Source of the DNA: a candidate division TM6 bacterium GW2011_GWE2_42_60
Lineage (GTDB): Bacteria; Babelota; Babeliae; Babelales; Babelaceae
Reading direction: 5' to 3'
Length of the DNA: 64,000 nucleotides
Assembly: GCA_000996275.1 (NCBI GenBank)
Contig: LCEG01000001.1
Coordinates: forward strand, 1 to 64,000
The number at the start of each line of letters is the position of its first letter. Position 1 is the stretch's first letter. The translations under genes were made by a program, and so were the position numbers. Below, in pieces: positions 1 through 7,837 of this stretch. The notes beneath the pieces are model-generated. The model was not told where the DNA came from. It did no database searches and was given only the letters and a program-made list of their open reading frames with translations.

Positions 1-2
1 CA

Positions 3-587
3 ATGGAAGGCAGTAGTTTTGGGGCTGAAGAAGACAACTCTGAGAAGACTTTTGTTCAAAAGCTCAAGAAAAAAATGCCCTCGTTTTCGCAAGCTGCTTT
101 TTTTTGTATCGGTGCGGCTTACCCTCTTTGGTGCGTGACGCACGATTCAGCAACACTTAGCCAGTATTCAAAGATGTCTTTAAGACGTGGTCTGTGGGGT
201 TATGGAATAGCGAGTAGTCTTGGTGTTATTGGTAGTGTTTTAGTGGGAGATGCTCCCTCATTTGGTGAGCGCCTGAAGAATGGGCTTAGTAAAATATCAC
301 AATTTGTAACGTCGCTTGAACCTCATTATCGGTTTTTTGCCCCTACAGCGAGTCGAGGTATATTTTTCCGTGGCGATAGCTTTGTTATGCAATTTGTTAT
401 ACCCCTTATTCTTAAGGGAGTTTCGAATTACTGTTCTATGCCCGAGCCTGATAGATCTGCTTTTTTTGCGGGTTCATTTGCGGGGTCGCTTTTGGGAATC
501 GGCATACGCTACCGCAAAGACTTTGCAACTGGTTTCCGTCAGACGCCTCAGTTGGTGAAACAGCTACTGGCATCTTCTGCCCATTAA
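3..587 (+). CDS. Small membrane/exported protein of unknown function, probably 5'-truncated by the window edge
   Basis: I do not recognise the family. The readable 194 residues start with a charged segment rich in Glu and Lys, then a hydrophobic stretch (about residues 30-45), further hydrophobic Gly-rich segments (about 65-80 and 150-170), and a basic tail. The first ATG is only two bases inside the window. The charged opening resembles the linker that follows the signal peptide in the next gene, so the true start and a signal peptide probably lie outside. Both proteins share the order charged linker, hydrophobic segment, middle region, then an Ala/Gly-Phe-Ala-Gly hydrophobic segment followed by basic residues, so they may be distant paralogs. 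The next gene begins 53 bases downstream on the same strand. Existence of the gene is fairly sure; its function is unknown. Confidence 0.6.
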   Translation: MEGSSFGAEEDNSEKTFVQKLKKKMPSFSQAAFFCIGAAYPLWCVTHDSATLSQYSKMSLRRGLWGYGIASSLGVIGSVLVGDAPSFGERLKNGLSKISQFVTSLEPHYRFFAPTASRGIFFRGDSFVMQFVIPLILKGVSNYCSMPEPDRSAFFAGSFAGSLLGIGIRYRKDFATGFRQTPQLVKQLLASSAH

Positions 588-640
588 TTTAGGCTGGTAG
601 GTGTCGTAACAAATTCTTATACTGCAGGATTAAAAAACAG

Positions 641-1483
641 ATGAAGAAAAATTTAGTATTGATCAAATGCTTATGTGTGCGTGGTATTTTAGGGTTAGTG
701 CTTTTGGCTTTTCCTGCAATTGAGGCTGCTGAAGCTGCTAAAAATTCTAAAATAAAAGATGCTTTTGAGTGGGTCAAAGATGTTGTGCATCTGATGACCG
801 AAAAAACCGATGAAACGACGGCAGATCAAGCAATAGCTCCTATAGACAAAAAAGAAGAAAAACCAGCTCCTGAAAAAAAACAAAAAAAACCATCAGAACT
901 TTTGCGGGCGGTCTCTTTTGCAGCAGGCTTTGTTGTGCCATGTTATTTTGCAGCGACGTCGAATATCCCCTTGCATAGACTTGGTTACCATCAACTTGAT
1001 CGGGCATCACAAAATTGTATGCTCGGTATCGGGTCTTTCTTTGTATTGTCTTCTGTGCATGCACTTGTTCGTGCAACAAAGATGGCATATATCTTTGGTA
1101 AAGAAGACGCGGGAATTGCCAATGACAAGAAAAAAATTGTAGAGACGTTTACTGGAGCACAAGCTTTTGTAAATGGGGAGTTTGCAATGGCACGTTTGCT
1201 TCTTGAGCAGCTGATTCATCCTGTTTCAATAGCCTCATGCTTGGGTGGTGGTTTTAAATCGCCACTTGCACTCGATATGGCTCATACAATTCTTGTACGT
1301 AGCCTTTCTGGTAGAGAAAATCGGTGGACTGCGCAGGGATTGATTAAAAGTCATCATACGGGCATTTTAACAGGCGCTTTTGCCGGCTTGATGTTTAAAC
1401 ATCGTGCGGTTATTGGCGACAGTATTGGTCGTGTGGTGAGCAATGCAATCAAAGTGAGTTCGCGCGTTCTTGCGCGGGGTTAG
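641..1483 (+). CDS. Exported protein of unknown function with hydrophobic segments
   Basis: This 280-residue protein has a clear signal peptide (residues 1-29: basic start, hydrophobic core, Ala-rich cleavage region). A Lys/Glu/Pro-rich linker follows to about residue 90, then several moderately hydrophobic helices (about 90-115, 125-150, 185-205, 240-260) and a basic C-terminus. A GGA at 627-629 lies 11 bases before the ATG and is a weak ribosome binding site. No catalytic motif is visible. The layout resembles the gene just upstream, which suggests a small local family of membrane or envelope proteins. The repeat cluster that follows contains no obvious terminator of the stem-plus-T-run type. 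Confidence 0.75.
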   Translation: MKKNLVLIKCLCVRGILGLVLLAFPAIEAAEAAKNSKIKDAFEWVKDVVHLMTEKTDETTADQAIAPIDKKEEKPAPEKKQKKPSELLRAVSFAAGFVVPCYFAATSNIPLHRLGYHQLDRASQNCMLGIGSFFVLSSVHALVRATKMAYIFGKEDAGIANDKKKIVETFTGAQAFVNGEFAMARLLLEQLIHPVSIASCLGGGFKSPLALDMAHTILVRSLSGRENRWTAQGLIKSHHTGILTGAFAGLMFKHRAVIGDSIGRVVSNAIKVSSRVLARG

Positions 1484-1573
1484 GTAGAGTTATTCTATAG
1501 CCGTTAGCCGTTTGGAATAAAATCTTAAAATAAACGGATGTTTGGCAATATAAAATAGGCAAGTTCGTCTGAT

Positions 1574-1832
1574 CCGCTCATCCAGAGTGTTTCCACTGAA
1601 GGTGGAAATGTATCGAAGGATAGGAGCGGTAGACTGACTGCCGAATCTTTTATTAAATTTAAAGCTTTTAAAGCCAAATTATCGCTCTTATCCTTCGATA
1701 CATTTTAGCTACTGCCAAAACACTCTGGATGAGCGGAGAGAGTAGTTTTGCCACATTGCTCCCTCCCTTCGATACAACCCTTCAGGTCACTCAGGGTAAA
1801 CTCAACCCTACGGGTTACTCGGGATGAGCGGA
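1574..1832. repeat. Cluster of three dispersed palindromic intergenic repeat units
   Basis: The gene-free stretch 1484-1844 is largely filled by related repeat units. Unit 1 (1574-1630) begins CCGCTCATCC and ends in GAGCGG, with TGTATCGAAGG inside. Unit 2 (1682-1737) carries the same blocks in the opposite orientation: CCTTCGATACA, then AAACACTCTGGATGAGCGG, the latter the reverse complement of the left end of unit 1. Unit 3 (about 1764-1832) has CCTTCGATACAA near its left end and GGGATGAGCGG at its right end. The same blocks recur at 14658-14936 and 30227-30277, always between genes. The units can fold into hairpins and behave like REP/MITE-type elements; no gene is encoded. Confidence 0.8.
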
Positions 1833-1844
1833 AAACGTACCAGA

Positions 1845-2822
1845 TTATCTCATTGTTACAAATGCGATCATACGGTGGTGTTCTTTCAAGCTGCCATCAG
1901 GCACTAGAAGAACATCTCCTCCTTTTGCGCGAACTGCTTCGAGTAGTTGATCAACAGCAGAGATTGATACAAATCCTGTTGGGCATGAGGCGTTTAACAC
2001 AACGGCTCGTGTGACGGGATGTTCGCATCCTGCTCGCATATATCCTTTTTCAACCGCAAGCATTATAACTAGTCCTTGACGGGCTGCGGTGACTATCTCA
2101 TCAAATCGTGAAATAAAGTCATGTGGTGGCTCTTGGTGCCGTATTTTATGCAGAAGTTTTTCTATTTCTGCAGCGTGCCAACGTTGTATTGTTGGCCAGA
2201 CATCTTCTAAGCTTTCAACTCGTGCAACGATGCGAGGTTCGTAGAGAATAAAAGAGCTGTTATAGGCAGTCTCTTTTTTTGATCCAACGAGAATAATAGG
2301 AAGCGGGTCCTGTTCCATATAGCTTGCAAAACAGGTATTGAGGCATTCATTTTTATTTTTTGTGAGTGCTGTGGGACAATTTTTAGTGTCAAAAATAGCA
2401 CATGTATTGTGCAGCTGTGTCAGTTGTTCCTCAACGCCTTCAATAAGATGTGGGGCATTGTTTGAGCAATCAATAACCCAATAGCGCAGTTGATAATTGA
2501 GGGCAGAGGTAATGGCATCGAGCCTGAATGAAGTGTCATGTGTTGCAATATCGGCGACGCATGCAGGGACAGTAAAAAGCCGAGCTCGATGGGCATCGAT
2601 AAAAAGCGCTATTTTTGTGGTTTTTTCATCCAGAGGGCAGCCGAGTTGATCGAGAAGCGCAACCGATTTTTCAAGAATAGTCTTGGGTAGGTTTGCTTCT
2701 CGTACATCATCAAGAATTGTTTGGAGTGTGGCGCGAATTTTCTCTTTATTGCAGGGCATAACAAGTGTGATTGCGGGGTATCCGCAGTGAATTCTGAGCT
2801 CTTGAAGATCTTTTCTATTCAT
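1845..2822 (-). CDS. baeRF-type (bacterial eRF1-like) protein
   Basis: The 325-residue protein resembles bacterial proteins with an eRF1/Pelota-like fold (baeRF families), whose role is thought to be ribosome-associated but is not settled. Support comes from an N-terminal region of the type P-x-(I/T)-L-(V/Y)-(M/L)-P, a middle segment with a long variable stretch, and a C-terminal domain containing AVDQLLEAVRAKGGDVLLVP followed by a short strand ending at the terminus, which is typical of eRF1 domain 3-like proteins. Length is close to the family's usual 350. There is no signal peptide, so it should be cytoplasmic. It is transcribed alone, divergently from the UvrC-like gene, with 133 bases between the starts. 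The ribosome binding site is weak. Family call moderate; molecular function uncertain. Confidence 0.65.
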   Translation of the reverse strand: MNRKDLQELRIHCGYPAITLVMPCNKEKIRATLQTILDDVREANLPKTILEKSVALLDQLGCPLDEKTTKIALFIDAHRARLFTVPACVADIATHDTSFRLDAITSALNYQLRYWVIDCSNNAPHLIEGVEEQLTQLHNTCAIFDTKNCPTALTKNKNECLNTCFASYMEQDPLPIILVGSKKETAYNSSFILYEPRIVARVESLEDVWPTIQRWHAAEIEKLLHKIRHQEPPHDFISRFDEIVTAARQGLVIMLAVEKGYMRAGCEHPVTRAVVLNASCPTGFVSISAVDQLLEAVRAKGGDVLLVPDGSLKEHHRMIAFVTMR

Positions 2823-2955
2823 GGTTAGTTTCCCTTTGCAGTAGTGACTCTTTTTCTTATTTTTACCGTATCAAGTCTATTCTCCTGAAGGCAAGAGTTG
2901 GGTATTGTATATATTTTGGTATATTAGAAATAAACAGGTAAAAAAGGGGTGAATA

Positions 2956-4278
2956 ATGGCGCATGAAACAGTGATATCGCTTCCACATCTTCCGGGTGTG
3001 TATGTCTTTAAGGATGCGGTTGGTACTATTTTATATATTGGCAAGGCTAAGGATTTAAGACGGCGTGTGTCTTCGTATTTCCAAAAGATGAAGGAAGATG
3101 CAAAGATTGCGCGATTGATAGAGGCGCATGAAACGATTGGTTTTATTGTAACGCGTAATGCGCTTGAGGCGCTTTTGCTTGAGGCGCATCTTATTCAGCT
3201 TTACCAGCCTGAGTTTAATGTGCTTTTAAAAACAGGAAATCCGTTTTTGTACCTTCATTTTACTGACTCTAAAAAAGAGTTGCCAAAGCTCGAAATGACG
3301 CGTACGCGTACCAAGCGTGATGGTCGATATTTTGGACCGTTTTTGAATAAAAAAGAGGCGCGACAGGTCTATGATTTTCTGCTGCGGACGTTTCGCCTTT
3401 TTATTTGTGGCAAGACCATGGAGCATGGGTGCCTTGATTATCATATTGGTCGTTGTGCGGGCTCATGTCGTCCAGATTTTGATAAAGAGGGGTATGTAAC
3501 ACGACTTGAGCTTGCTTATGATGTACTTGCGGGAAAGCATCAAGATTTTATGGCGCGCATTAAAGAACAGATAGCTCTTTACAATGAGCGTTTGGAGTTT
3601 GAGCAAGCGCGTGCTCTTTTTGAAAGCAGTGAATATTTTGAACATGTTTTTGAAGTGCTTAAGACGAAATTCTCTTTTACCAAATATCGGCCTGAAATTG
3701 AGTCGGTACTCGATGGGATGGTTGCGGCTGGTGGAGTTGAGAAAATGGAGGTGATGGAGGTTGATGCGCAGGGGTTAAAAATAAAGGCGTATGAGCAGGC
3801 GGCGTATGGCTTGCAGATGATGCTTGACCTTGAAGCCCCACCAGTAACGATTGATTGTTTTGATATATCGCATTTTCAGGGGCGCGGACTTGTGGGATCA
3901 TGTGTTCGTTTTACCCGTGGGATACCGGACAAGAAAAACTTTCGTCATTTTATTATCAAGACGGTTGTGGGTCAGGATGACTATGCTTCTTTGCGTGAAA
4001 TTGTGTCGCGGCGATACCGTGATGAGCAGGATAAGCCTGATCTTATTGTGATTGATGGAGGGAAAGGACAGCTTGCGGCTGTGTTGCCTTTGGTCGGTTT
4101 TACGCCGTGCGTGAGTCTTGCAAAACGGGAAGAGCGGCTGTTTTCTGAGCAGCACCCTGAAGGGGTAGTCCTTGAAAAGGGTTCTGATCTGGGGCGGCTT
4201 TTGATGTCATTGCGGGATTATGCACACCATTTTGCGGTTAGCTTTCATCGCTTGCGTGGAGGTAGTCGTCTGTTTTGA
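2956..4278 (+). CDS. uvrC: UvrC-like excinuclease subunit lacking the C-terminal helix-hairpin-helix region
   Basis: UvrC makes the two incisions flanking a lesion in nucleotide excision repair. Domains in order: GIY-YIG nuclease (about residues 9-90; LPGVYVFKDAVG and ILYIGKAKDLRRR), a Cys-containing segment (about 155-175), a UVR motif (about 200-225), and the RNase H-like nuclease domain. D303 (FDISH), D367 (VIDGGKGQ) and H424 (DYAHHFA) fit its DDH catalytic triad. UvrC is normally about 600 residues. This protein stops at 440, right after the RNase H domain, so the tandem helix-hairpin-helix DNA-binding domain is absent. Only 6 bases separate the stop from the convergent neighbour, so the missing part is not elsewhere nearby. 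A promoter-like TTGGGT, 16 bases, TATATT pattern lies upstream. Both nuclease centres look intact. Confidence 0.9.
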   Translation: MAHETVISLPHLPGVYVFKDAVGTILYIGKAKDLRRRVSSYFQKMKEDAKIARLIEAHETIGFIVTRNALEALLLEAHLIQLYQPEFNVLLKTGNPFLYLHFTDSKKELPKLEMTRTRTKRDGRYFGPFLNKKEARQVYDFLLRTFRLFICGKTMEHGCLDYHIGRCAGSCRPDFDKEGYVTRLELAYDVLAGKHQDFMARIKEQIALYNERLEFEQARALFESSEYFEHVFEVLKTKFSFTKYRPEIESVLDGMVAAGGVEKMEVMEVDAQGLKIKAYEQAAYGLQMMLDLEAPPVTIDCFDISHFQGRGLVGSCVRFTRGIPDKKNFRHFIIKTVVGQDDYASLREIVSRRYRDEQDKPDLIVIDGGKGQLAAVLPLVGFTPCVSLAKREERLFSEQHPEGVVLEKGSDLGRLLMSLRDYAHHFAVSFHRLRGGSRLF

Positions 4279-4284
4279 AAATTT

Positions 4285-7200
4285 TTACAGATCTTCCCCG
4301 GTAAGGTTGAGCCACTGGGTATTGAGAGTGCTTGGATCAAGTGCTTTTGTAGCGTCCCATGCAGCAATTCCGCTTGGTGAATGGAGCACGAGTAAGATAG
4401 AAATATCTTCCATATGCGTCTTTACAAAGAGAGAAAAATAGGGTTTTTCATGAGGTTTGAGTGTTTTTTTAGTATTGAACTGAGTCTGATCGTTTGAGAT
4501 GTCGTCAATTGCATATATTTTTTTAAAGCAATAGGACTTAGTGTCGACATTTTCTTCTAAATAGGTAAATGATTTTACAAAATCTGAAATGCGAATCTGA
4601 GGTATTTCGAGATGTTCTATCGTATGCGCACAGTCACCGGGAGCTGTTGAGATAAAGAGCGGAATTCCAGTGCTTACCTCGCTTACCTTTAGTACAACTG
4701 ACAAAGAAACGGAAGATACGTCTTTAATAAGATCGAGTCTATTGGTTGGTTTGGCTGAAGGGTGAGAATAGTTATTTTGTTCGGTAAGAATGAGTGGGCG
4801 GGTTATATTTTCTGTATTGAGTGCAACGAGAAGAGGGAGGGCTACAGTTTTGTCATTTTTTCTCGCCGTGTACGTAATGACGTACGGCTCTTTATTGTTG
4901 TTGATTGAAGACTCAAGTGTTGCGATTTTTTTGTGAGGAAGTGCCTGGAGAGGACCATTGCCAGGTTCTTTTACAAAAGGGATAGTGCCAAGTGAATATG
5001 AAGCTGGCGTTGTAAAAGGAGAAAGCATTTTCCAGAAATTTGGCTTTTCTTTAAGAAGTTCTGCTGTATTGATTAAGCGACTACCAGTGCCTATTGAAAA
5101 ACAGGTGTTAAAAAAGAGAGGAAAGTGATAATTTTTGGAGCCACAGAGGTTCTGGGCTTTTTTGCTGCCAGAATAACAGCTGCTGATATATATGAGTGCA
5201 GTTTCTGTATTTTTATTGAGCCAATCGAGTAGATTACGGGCACTTTCAATAGAGGTGGAAAGAATTGCGTCACCTCCAGGAGAAATTGAGTTAGGTGAGT
5301 CGCCGTGTCCGTCGGTAAAAAGAGCCCACTTGGGTACGGGAGTGTTTTTATAGCATGATTTTGGCACAATGAGAGTGTTGTTGAGTATTACACTGATTGG
5401 TTGAGGAGAAATAAATAAGCTTAATTGGAAGGGATCATGCAGAAATCCTGCCGAAAATGTTTTAATACCCGATGGAGCATTTAGGTATTCAAGTCCTTTG
5501 TCAATAAGCTTGTCTGTCGCGAGAAATGTTTTATTGATGAATGATTTGGTGATATCTTTGCCAGAAAGTTTTGGCCAATGGTCGACAAAGAGACCAACTT
5601 CAAGTTCTTGTTCTGTTGGCGTCCACGCTCCCCATGAAAAATAAGAGGGGATTTGTGATGGTGTGTCGTTTTTGATGAGCCAGCGAGGAAGAACCAAGAC
5701 CCATCCATAGCCTAAAGAGCGGCAGGTCCAGAATTTTTCAAAATCTAATTCTTTGGAATTTGTGATTTCTTGTATGGAATGAGAAAGAAAATTTTGTGTG
5801 GTAACAAACGGTTCAAACTGTTTAGTAAGAATGGTATAAACGTCTATTAAGAGAGGATCGTCTATTGTTGATCCATCTCGTGGGAACGTTAAAAAGAGCG
5901 TGTGAGTGGCAAAAGGTTTTTGTGGGGCAGATTTTCGTAGTTCAAACATCTTTTTTTTGATTAATGCTTTTTGTGAAGAGCTGCGAATACCTTCAATAAT
6001 TAACCGGCCCTTTCTGTTTGGTTGCCATAGATTGATGAATTTATACTCAATACCCCATGCCAAGGTTTCAGCATTTTCAGAGGCTAAATGAACTGAGACA
6101 TCATAGCGTGTCTCATCGGTGGTTGGGTTACATCCCTTTGCTAGGGCGAGTTTAAAGAGCAACAGGGGCGCTTGTAGGTACGAGAGAATCTCGAAAAAAA
6201 GGTCTTGGTGTTGAGGAATGTCGAAATACTCGCTTTGTAAAAGATATTCGAGAAAATCGTATATTTGTATATTGCGAATTTGAATATAGGTCCAACACAT
6301 GCAGTTAATTACCTCAAGAACCTCTTCGAGCTGGTGTTTACTTTGAATAAATTTTTTTGGAAGACTAATAAAGTTGAATGACAGAGCTGTAAAGAGTAAT
6401 AATCTGGTCATATTAAAAGGAGTAACAGAAGAGCGGTCTCGCTCTTCTAGGGAGGAATATTTAAGAACTTGATTCATTTGGTCATCGTCTTCTGAGATGA
6501 GGGCAGGATTTTTTTTGGTTAAGATTTCAATGATCAAATTGAGTCTTGGATCGGCAAAAAAAGGAAGTTTAAGTACTTCTTTATATTTTTCGATTTCTAT
6601 GGGTTTAACATTCATATGGAATTGGTTGTAGAAGCCGCATCTTATGGTCATAAAAATATCAAAAAGTTTGTGGCAAGCGTTGTTATCTTTGCTTAAGTTA
6701 CAGAGTGTAGAAAGATTGAGTTTTTGTTGAGGGAATAAGTTTTTTTGAAACGGATTTGTGGGTGAAGTCTGGTTGTACTGTTTACTCAGTTTTTGAAATA
6801 ACGAGTCAAAGCTTGTATTGGGGCTGTTGCTTTTGCGGGGTATTTGATTGGTGTTTTGAGGGAGGGGATTTCCATTGTTGTCGAGCTCTTCAATTTTTAT
6901 TGTGGATAAATTGTGAGGTATATGTGGCGCGGGGACTGTTTCTGATATCAGTGCATGAGTTTGGTTATTTTGTGCCGTGACTGGTTCTTGCGTTTTTTGA
7001 TCAGTTTTTACATTATCTTGGACCACAGTTTCAGTCTTTTTAGGTTGTCCTGGAGCATATTTTTTATACAAATAATAGGCGGTAGGGGCGAGTACGAGTG
7101 CAGCAGCTCCGGCAGTAATAAAAGGGTGGTTTTTTGTCCACTGGTAAGAGAGGGAGATTTTTTTGGAAAGTTGCGTCCAGAGGGCGAAAGCTGGTTTATC

Positions 7201-7368
7201 TTTTATTCCAATATTCTGTTTTTCGTAAGCAGCAAACACTCCTGTGGCTATTAAACTTTTTTGCGCACAGAGTGGGCTGTTTACCCAAAAAAATGGCAGC
7301 GCGAACAAACTTAAATAGAGTCTTTTTTTACGAGAGCGCGAAACTGAGGCGTTTATAAGTATCTTCAT
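4285..7368 (-). CDS. Large exported/membrane-anchored protein with a caspase-like (clan CD) dyad
   Basis: This 1027-residue protein begins with a hydrophobic signal sequence (about residues 15-35) and has a second hydrophobic segment (about 83-104), followed by a Gln/Thr/Pro-rich linker. The long middle is helix-rich and unrecognised. Around residues 680-740 there is a pattern typical of clan CD cysteine peptidases: a hydrophobic strand ending in TDGHGDS with His688, and 43 residues later a strand ending in YISSCYSGS with Cys731. That spacing and context (His-Gly after a strand; Ser/Ala-Cys-x-Ser-Gly after a strand) resemble caspases, legumains and CHAT proteases. Whether it is active, and what it cuts, cannot be told. 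It is divergent from the tandem MutS-like gene, with a perfect 16-bp palindrome 43 bases before its start. Confidence 0.7.
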   Translation of the reverse strand: MKILINASVSRSRKKRLYLSLFALPFFWVNSPLCAQKSLIATGVFAAYEKQNIGIKDKPAFALWTQLSKKISLSYQWTKNHPFITAGAAALVLAPTAYYLYKKYAPGQPKKTETVVQDNVKTDQKTQEPVTAQNNQTHALISETVPAPHIPHNLSTIKIEELDNNGNPLPQNTNQIPRKSNSPNTSFDSLFQKLSKQYNQTSPTNPFQKNLFPQQKLNLSTLCNLSKDNNACHKLFDIFMTIRCGFYNQFHMNVKPIEIEKYKEVLKLPFFADPRLNLIIEILTKKNPALISEDDDQMNQVLKYSSLEERDRSSVTPFNMTRLLLFTALSFNFISLPKKFIQSKHQLEEVLEVINCMCWTYIQIRNIQIYDFLEYLLQSEYFDIPQHQDLFFEILSYLQAPLLLFKLALAKGCNPTTDETRYDVSVHLASENAETLAWGIEYKFINLWQPNRKGRLIIEGIRSSSQKALIKKKMFELRKSAPQKPFATHTLFLTFPRDGSTIDDPLLIDVYTILTKQFEPFVTTQNFLSHSIQEITNSKELDFEKFWTCRSLGYGWVLVLPRWLIKNDTPSQIPSYFSWGAWTPTEQELEVGLFVDHWPKLSGKDITKSFINKTFLATDKLIDKGLEYLNAPSGIKTFSAGFLHDPFQLSLFISPQPISVILNNTLIVPKSCYKNTPVPKWALFTDGHGDSPNSISPGGDAILSTSIESARNLLDWLNKNTETALIYISSCYSGSKKAQNLCGSKNYHFPLFFNTCFSIGTGSRLINTAELLKEKPNFWKMLSPFTTPASYSLGTIPFVKEPGNGPLQALPHKKIATLESSINNNKEPYVITYTARKNDKTVALPLLVALNTENITRPLILTEQNNYSHPSAKPTNRLDLIKDVSSVSLSVVLKVSEVSTGIPLFISTAPGDCAHTIEHLEIPQIRISDFVKSFTYLEENVDTKSYCFKKIYAIDDISNDQTQFNTKKTLKPHEKPYFSLFVKTHMEDISILLVLHSPSGIAAWDATKALDPSTLNTQWLNLTGEDL

Positions 7369-7410
7369 AACGACCCCTTTTAAATTAATAATTATTTTTT
7401 CTTCATTTTT

Positions 7411-7426
7411 AAAGTAACGTTACTTT
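7411..7426. promoter_or_regulatory. Perfect 16-bp palindrome, candidate operator
   Basis: AAAGTAACGTTACTTT is identical to its own reverse complement. It lies 43 bases upstream of the start of the caspase-like gene in the shared divergent intergenic region. A dimeric regulator site is the natural reading, but no regulator is identified. Confidence 0.45.
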
Positions 7427-7428
7427 TC

Positions 7429-7521
7429 TTTTGTATTCTAGCAGATATGAAAAATATTTCAACTGAAAATTTTATATACTTGTAAAAAATGAGCAATCTG
7501 ATACACTTGAGTTATTAAGTG
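7429..7521 (+). repeat. 92-bp imperfect direct repeat, copy 1, with promoter-like core
   Basis: This segment is about 80% identical by eye to 7703-7795. The best conserved part is TTTCAACTGAAAATTTTATA. Both copies end with a sigma-70-like pattern: here TTGTAA, 16 bases, TACACT. Copy 1 lies between the two divergent genes but points toward the MutS-like gene, so it may be a duplicated promoter. The gene-free stretch 7369-7837 consists of the palindrome, this copy, a possible gene remnant and copy 2. Confidence 0.65.
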
Positions 7522-7697
7522 TCAGTAAAGTGCAAAAAAGTATCAAAACTTGCGACGCGAAGTTTTTTTTGAAGTTGTGAAAAAGTGGAGATTCCCAATG
7601 CAATATCCAATGCAATATAGAGATAAATGTCGCGAGCAAAAAGAGAGTTCTTTGTGAATTGAAGGGTGCATAGAATAGTTTGCTGCAGGACTGGCAC
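7515..7697 (-). pseudogene. Possible remnant of a small helical protein gene
   Basis: A 60-codon open frame with a GTG start sits between the two copies of the direct repeat. Its product has protein-like composition, with an amphipathic helix pattern and SQLQKKLRVASFDTFLHF near the end, but there is no ribosome binding site and no recognisable family. It could be a decayed gene or chance. Low confidence. Confidence 0.25.
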
Positions 7698-7702
7698 CTA
7701 TT

Positions 7703-7795
7703 TTTTGTACTCTAGCTAATATAGAAAATATTTCAACTGAAAATTTTATATGCTTGCAAAAAATGGGATATATGATACACTTGAATTATTAAATA
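7703..7795 (+). repeat. 92-bp imperfect direct repeat, copy 2, probable promoter of the MutS-like gene
   Basis: Second copy of the repeat at 7429-7521. The promoter-like core reads TTGCAA, 16 bases, TACACT, with the -10 about 60 bases before the start of the MutS-like gene. Conservation of the core between the copies, while flanks differ, supports a regulatory role. Confidence 0.6.
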
Positions 7796-7837
7796 CCGGT
7801 TAAATAGGCGTTTTTTAAAATAAATTAATTAAAGAAA

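Noticed and set aside
1574-1832. Repeats considered as a CRISPR array
   Set aside because: The units are inverted relative to one another, of unequal spacing, and the same blocks recur far away between other genes. There are no regular spacers and no cas genes.
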